Shown here in pieces: positions 6,503 to 7,931 of a DNA stretch of 7,931 nucleotides. Positions within the stretch are counted from its first letter, which is position 1; every line of letters begins with the position of its first letter. Source of the stretch: an uncultured Alphaproteobacteria bacterium (GTDB lineage: Bacteria; Pseudomonadota; Alphaproteobacteria; Rickettsiales; UBA1997); the NCBI GenBank assembly GCA_903837365.1, contig CAILUF010000201.1, positions 1-7,931 on the forward strand, written 5' to 3'. Under the pieces are notes generated by a model. That model did no database searches. It was not told the DNA's origin and saw only the letters and a program-made list of their open reading frames with translations. Position numbers and translations under genes: made by a program.

Positions 6503-7576
6503 ATGAAATATATGCAAGAAAAACTAAAAAATCAAGAATCTATTCCCTCCAAAAGTCAAGATGTTCAAGCTTCAAAGCAAATTAATTTTAATGATATTTT
6601 AAAAATTAAAAACATAGAACATTACAAATTATTAGCTTTTTTAATTATTGAGGATTCAATTTCTGGTCCAGAAGTATATGAATTTTTTAAAAAATTCTCT
6701 CAAGTTATTAATGATTCCAAAAATGTAAATATTGCTAAGCTTAAAATGATTGGCGAATTAGTAGCTCAGCAAAAATTATACATAGATTGCGTTCTCGAAA
6801 TTCTTGTCGATATGATTTGTACGATATTGGTAGATGAGAAAATTAACGATGATAAAAAAATTATTTTCTTAGAAAAAATTAATAATGAATTTATTTTTAT
6901 CTCCTCTTTTAAAAATGAAATAGGAAGAATTTATGGCAAAGAGGAAAGGTTAACAAAAGCGATTTCTCGCTTGATCCAGTTAATAGCTCCACATGAAAAT
7001 GATATAGTTGATGGTCATAATTTTTTATTCAAAACCAAAAATGAAATCTATCAAAAGTTGCAAAATTTTTTATTATTTCACTTGGTGCGTGGATGCGATA
7101 TGTTTGAAAAAATGATTATAAAAAATGAGTATAATATTTTTATTATTAATCAAGAAGTGCTGTTAGAACATAATCAAAGTCAAGATAATTTAACAAGTGA
7201 AGATAAAATATATATTCAAAAAGCCTTGAATATTTTAAATGAGGAAAAGTTAATTATAAAAAATAAGTTAGAATTTTTATTGATGGTTATCGCAACCAAG
7301 CCTTACGAAATAGCCGTTCCACTAATTCTTGGAATCACTGATTATGAGATGCTTCATCTGCAATATACTGAAATTGAACAAAATGTTATTGCTGTTAAGA
7401 ATTATTATCGCGATTTGTATTTTCTAGAATTAAGGAATGCTAAGAAAAATTTTGAAATTTCTAAATTAGGTCAAAAAGCAAAAGTATTTTTTAATCAAGC
7501 TAAGGAAGAAATTGAAATTTCAAATGATCAACTAAATGCTACTGCCAATCTAATAAAATCGAATTCAGTGGAATAG
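6503..7576 (+). CDS. Cytosolic all-helical protein of unknown function
   Basis: A 357-residue product that I do not recognise. There is no signal peptide, and no stretch is convincing as a membrane segment, so it is probably soluble. Residues 1-30 are polar and Lys/Gln/Ser-rich, likely disordered. Residues about 38-285 alternate hydrophobic and charged residues in a pattern typical of a bundle of alpha helices (for example YKLLAFLIIEDSISGPEVYE and the stretch ending LVDMICTILVDEKINDDKK). Residues about 290-343 form a long charged helix, possibly a coiled coil. There is no nucleotide-binding or catalytic motif that I can see. The ATG at 6503 has no clear Shine-Dalgarno sequence; M4 is an alternative start. 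The gene stands alone, with its own candidate promoter and a good terminator 37 bases after the stop. Length and composition support a real gene. Confidence 0.8.
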   Translation: MKYMQEKLKNQESIPSKSQDVQASKQINFNDILKIKNIEHYKLLAFLIIEDSISGPEVYEFFKKFSQVINDSKNVNIAKLKMIGELVAQQKLYIDCVLEILVDMICTILVDEKINDDKKIIFLEKINNEFIFISSFKNEIGRIYGKEERLTKAISRLIQLIAPHENDIVDGHNFLFKTKNEIYQKLQNFLLFHLVRGCDMFEKMIIKNEYNIFIINQEVLLEHNQSQDNLTSEDKIYIQKALNILNEEKLIIKNKLEFLLMVIATKPYEIAVPLILGITDYEMLHLQYTEIEQNVIAVKNYYRDLYFLELRNAKKNFEISKLGQKAKVFFNQAKEEIEISNDQLNATANLIKSNSVE

Positions 7577-7612
7577 GGATTGAATAATTAAATTTGGCGT
7601 TGTGACGAGGAT

Positions 7613-7643
7613 AAATTGCGGTCGTTTCGCTTGCAATTTTTTT
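7613..7643 (+). terminator. Intrinsic terminator after the 357-residue gene
   Basis: AAATTGC (7613-7619) pairs perfectly with GCAATTT (7633-7639). Two G-T pairs and a short CG/CG helix around a TTT loop continue the stem inward. A run of seven T (7637-7643) follows, overlapping the 3' arm. This is the classical rho-independent form and it lies 37 bases past the stop codon. The end of the T run overlaps the first unit of the 26-bp tandem repeat. Confidence 0.75.
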
Positions 7644-7690
7644 CTCCCTAAAATTTTCATAACCTTTTTCTCCCTAAAATTTTCATGACC
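7639..7690 (+). repeat. 26-bp tandem duplication, two units
   Basis: Units 7639-7664 and 7665-7690 read TTTTTCTCCC, then TAAAATTTTCAT, then AACC or GACC. They differ at a single base (A7661 against G7687). They abut directly with no spacer, so this is not a CRISPR array. The first unit begins within the T run of the terminator, so the duplication may have copied that end. Confidence 0.93.
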
Positions 7691-7850
7691 TCATAAATCA
7701 TTTGAGATCTAGCTCCACCTCAAGGATGTAATTAAGGTGCTCGCAGGATTTAGGAGTGGTTTTTAAATCTTAGGTATGGGATGTAATGCGGAGTTGTTTC
7801 TTCGCTTAAATTAGCTGTTTAAGGCTATTTTCAATGCGAAGAAACTTAAC
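7691..7850. other. Non-coding stretch with several hairpins, possible structured RNA or repeat element
   Basis: No open frame of useful length is present, and the G+C content looks higher than in other intergenic DNA here. Visible structure includes CACCT (7716-7720) with AGGTG (7735-7739), AGGATTTA (7745-7752) with TAAATCTT (7764-7771, one G-T pair), and the strong hairpin at 7796-7845. GGATGTAAT occurs twice (7724-7732 and 7779-7787). I find no signature of RNase P RNA, tmRNA, SRP RNA or rRNA. It could be an unrecognised small RNA, a leader of a gene beyond the window, or a dispersed repeat. Confidence 0.35.
7796..7845. repeat. Long hairpin with perfect 10-bp outer stem
   Basis: GTTTCTTCGC (7796-7805) pairs without mismatch with GCGAAGAAAC (7836-7845). 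Inside, AAA plus TAGC (7812-7815) pairs with GCTA (7824-7827) plus TTT across one T-T mismatch, leaving an 8-base apical loop. No T run follows on either strand, so it is not a standard terminator. Confidence 0.75.
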
Positions 7851-7855
7851 ACAAA

Positions 7856-7906
7856 TTTATCTTAGATAAAAGAATAGTTAAAAATACTGAGATTATCTTA
7901 ACTATT
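7856..7906. repeat. Nested AT-rich inverted and direct repeats
   Basis: TTTATC (7856-7861) and GATAAA (7865-7870) form a short hairpin with a 3-base loop. AATAGTTAA (7873-7881) is perfectly complementary to TTAACTATT (7898-7906). TTATCTTA occurs twice in direct orientation (7857-7864 and 7893-7900). Several of these pairings are mutually exclusive, and the last arm also belongs to the palindrome at the window edge. Confidence 0.6.
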
Positions 7907-7931
7907 AACTAAATTTTTATTAGTTAATAGT
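7901..7931. repeat. 12-bp perfect palindrome at the window edge
   Basis: ACTATTAACTAA (7901-7912) is exactly complementary to TTAGTTAATAGT (7920-7931), with a 7-base loop. The window ends at the last base of the right arm, so the repeat may extend further. It is entirely AT-rich apart from two G-C pairs. It could be a hairpin in an untranslated region or the end of a mobile palindromic element. Confidence 0.7.

Noticed and set aside
7639..7690. CRISPR array
   Set aside because: There are only two direct units with no spacer between them, and no cas gene is present.
7560..7690. Small - strand peptides starting in the 26-bp repeats (9 and about 31 codons)
   Set aside because: Both are very short. 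The longer one runs through the terminator into the end of the 357-residue gene on the opposite strand, and nothing else supports coding.
7667..7728. Remnant of a - strand protein-coding gene reading GGARSQMIYEVMKILGRKRL
   Set aside because: The frame looks protein-like for 20 residues, but stops lie immediately upstream (TGA, then TAA), and I recognise no family.
7691..7850. RNase P RNA, tmRNA, SRP RNA or rRNA fragment
   Set aside because: The conserved cores I would look for are not present on either strand.

Overview
The window is a very AT-rich bacterial segment, by eye well under one third G+C, with long homopolymer runs even inside genes. It looks like part of a reduced alphaproteobacterial chromosome, probably a Rickettsiales-like or similar host-associated lineage. 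This rests on low G+C, AT-biased codon use, start codons without clear Shine-Dalgarno sequences, and the tRNA-Val, FtsK and TolQ sequences. The lineage is inferred and cannot be fixed without a database search.

Layout: a possible tail of an upstream gene (2-100) runs into an exported protein with an eight-cysteine domain and an Asn/Gln-rich tail (88-1095). The DNA translocase gene ftsK follows (1201-3537), then tolQ (3620-4309). A 372-residue protein of unknown function with a helical core and hydrophobic C-terminal segments comes next (4342-5460). All of these are on the + strand. queC, for 7-cyano-7-deazaguanine synthase, is on the - strand (5466-6173) and converges on the 372-residue gene with only 5 bases between them. 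A tRNA-Val(GAC) gene (6312-6388) is divergent from queC. A second gene of unknown function (357 residues, 6503-7576) ends in a good intrinsic terminator (7613-7643). The last 355 bases hold no convincing gene but are dense in repeats: a 26-bp tandem duplication, several hairpins and a 12-bp palindrome at the very edge.

FtsK and TolQ both act at the division septum: FtsK clears the terminus DNA, and TolQ powers outer-membrane constriction with TolR, TolA, TolB and Pal. tolR, the usual next gene after tolQ, is absent here and its place is taken by the 372-residue orphan. queC belongs to the queuosine pathway and is functionally separate from its neighbours.

Nothing here resembles a defence system, CRISPR array, transposase or integrase. 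The most interesting material is the two orphan proteins, the exported Cys-rich protein with a slippage-prone signal peptide, the 20-bp duplication across the tolQ stop codon, the palindrome in the queC/tRNA-Val divergent promoter region, and the repeat-dense right end.
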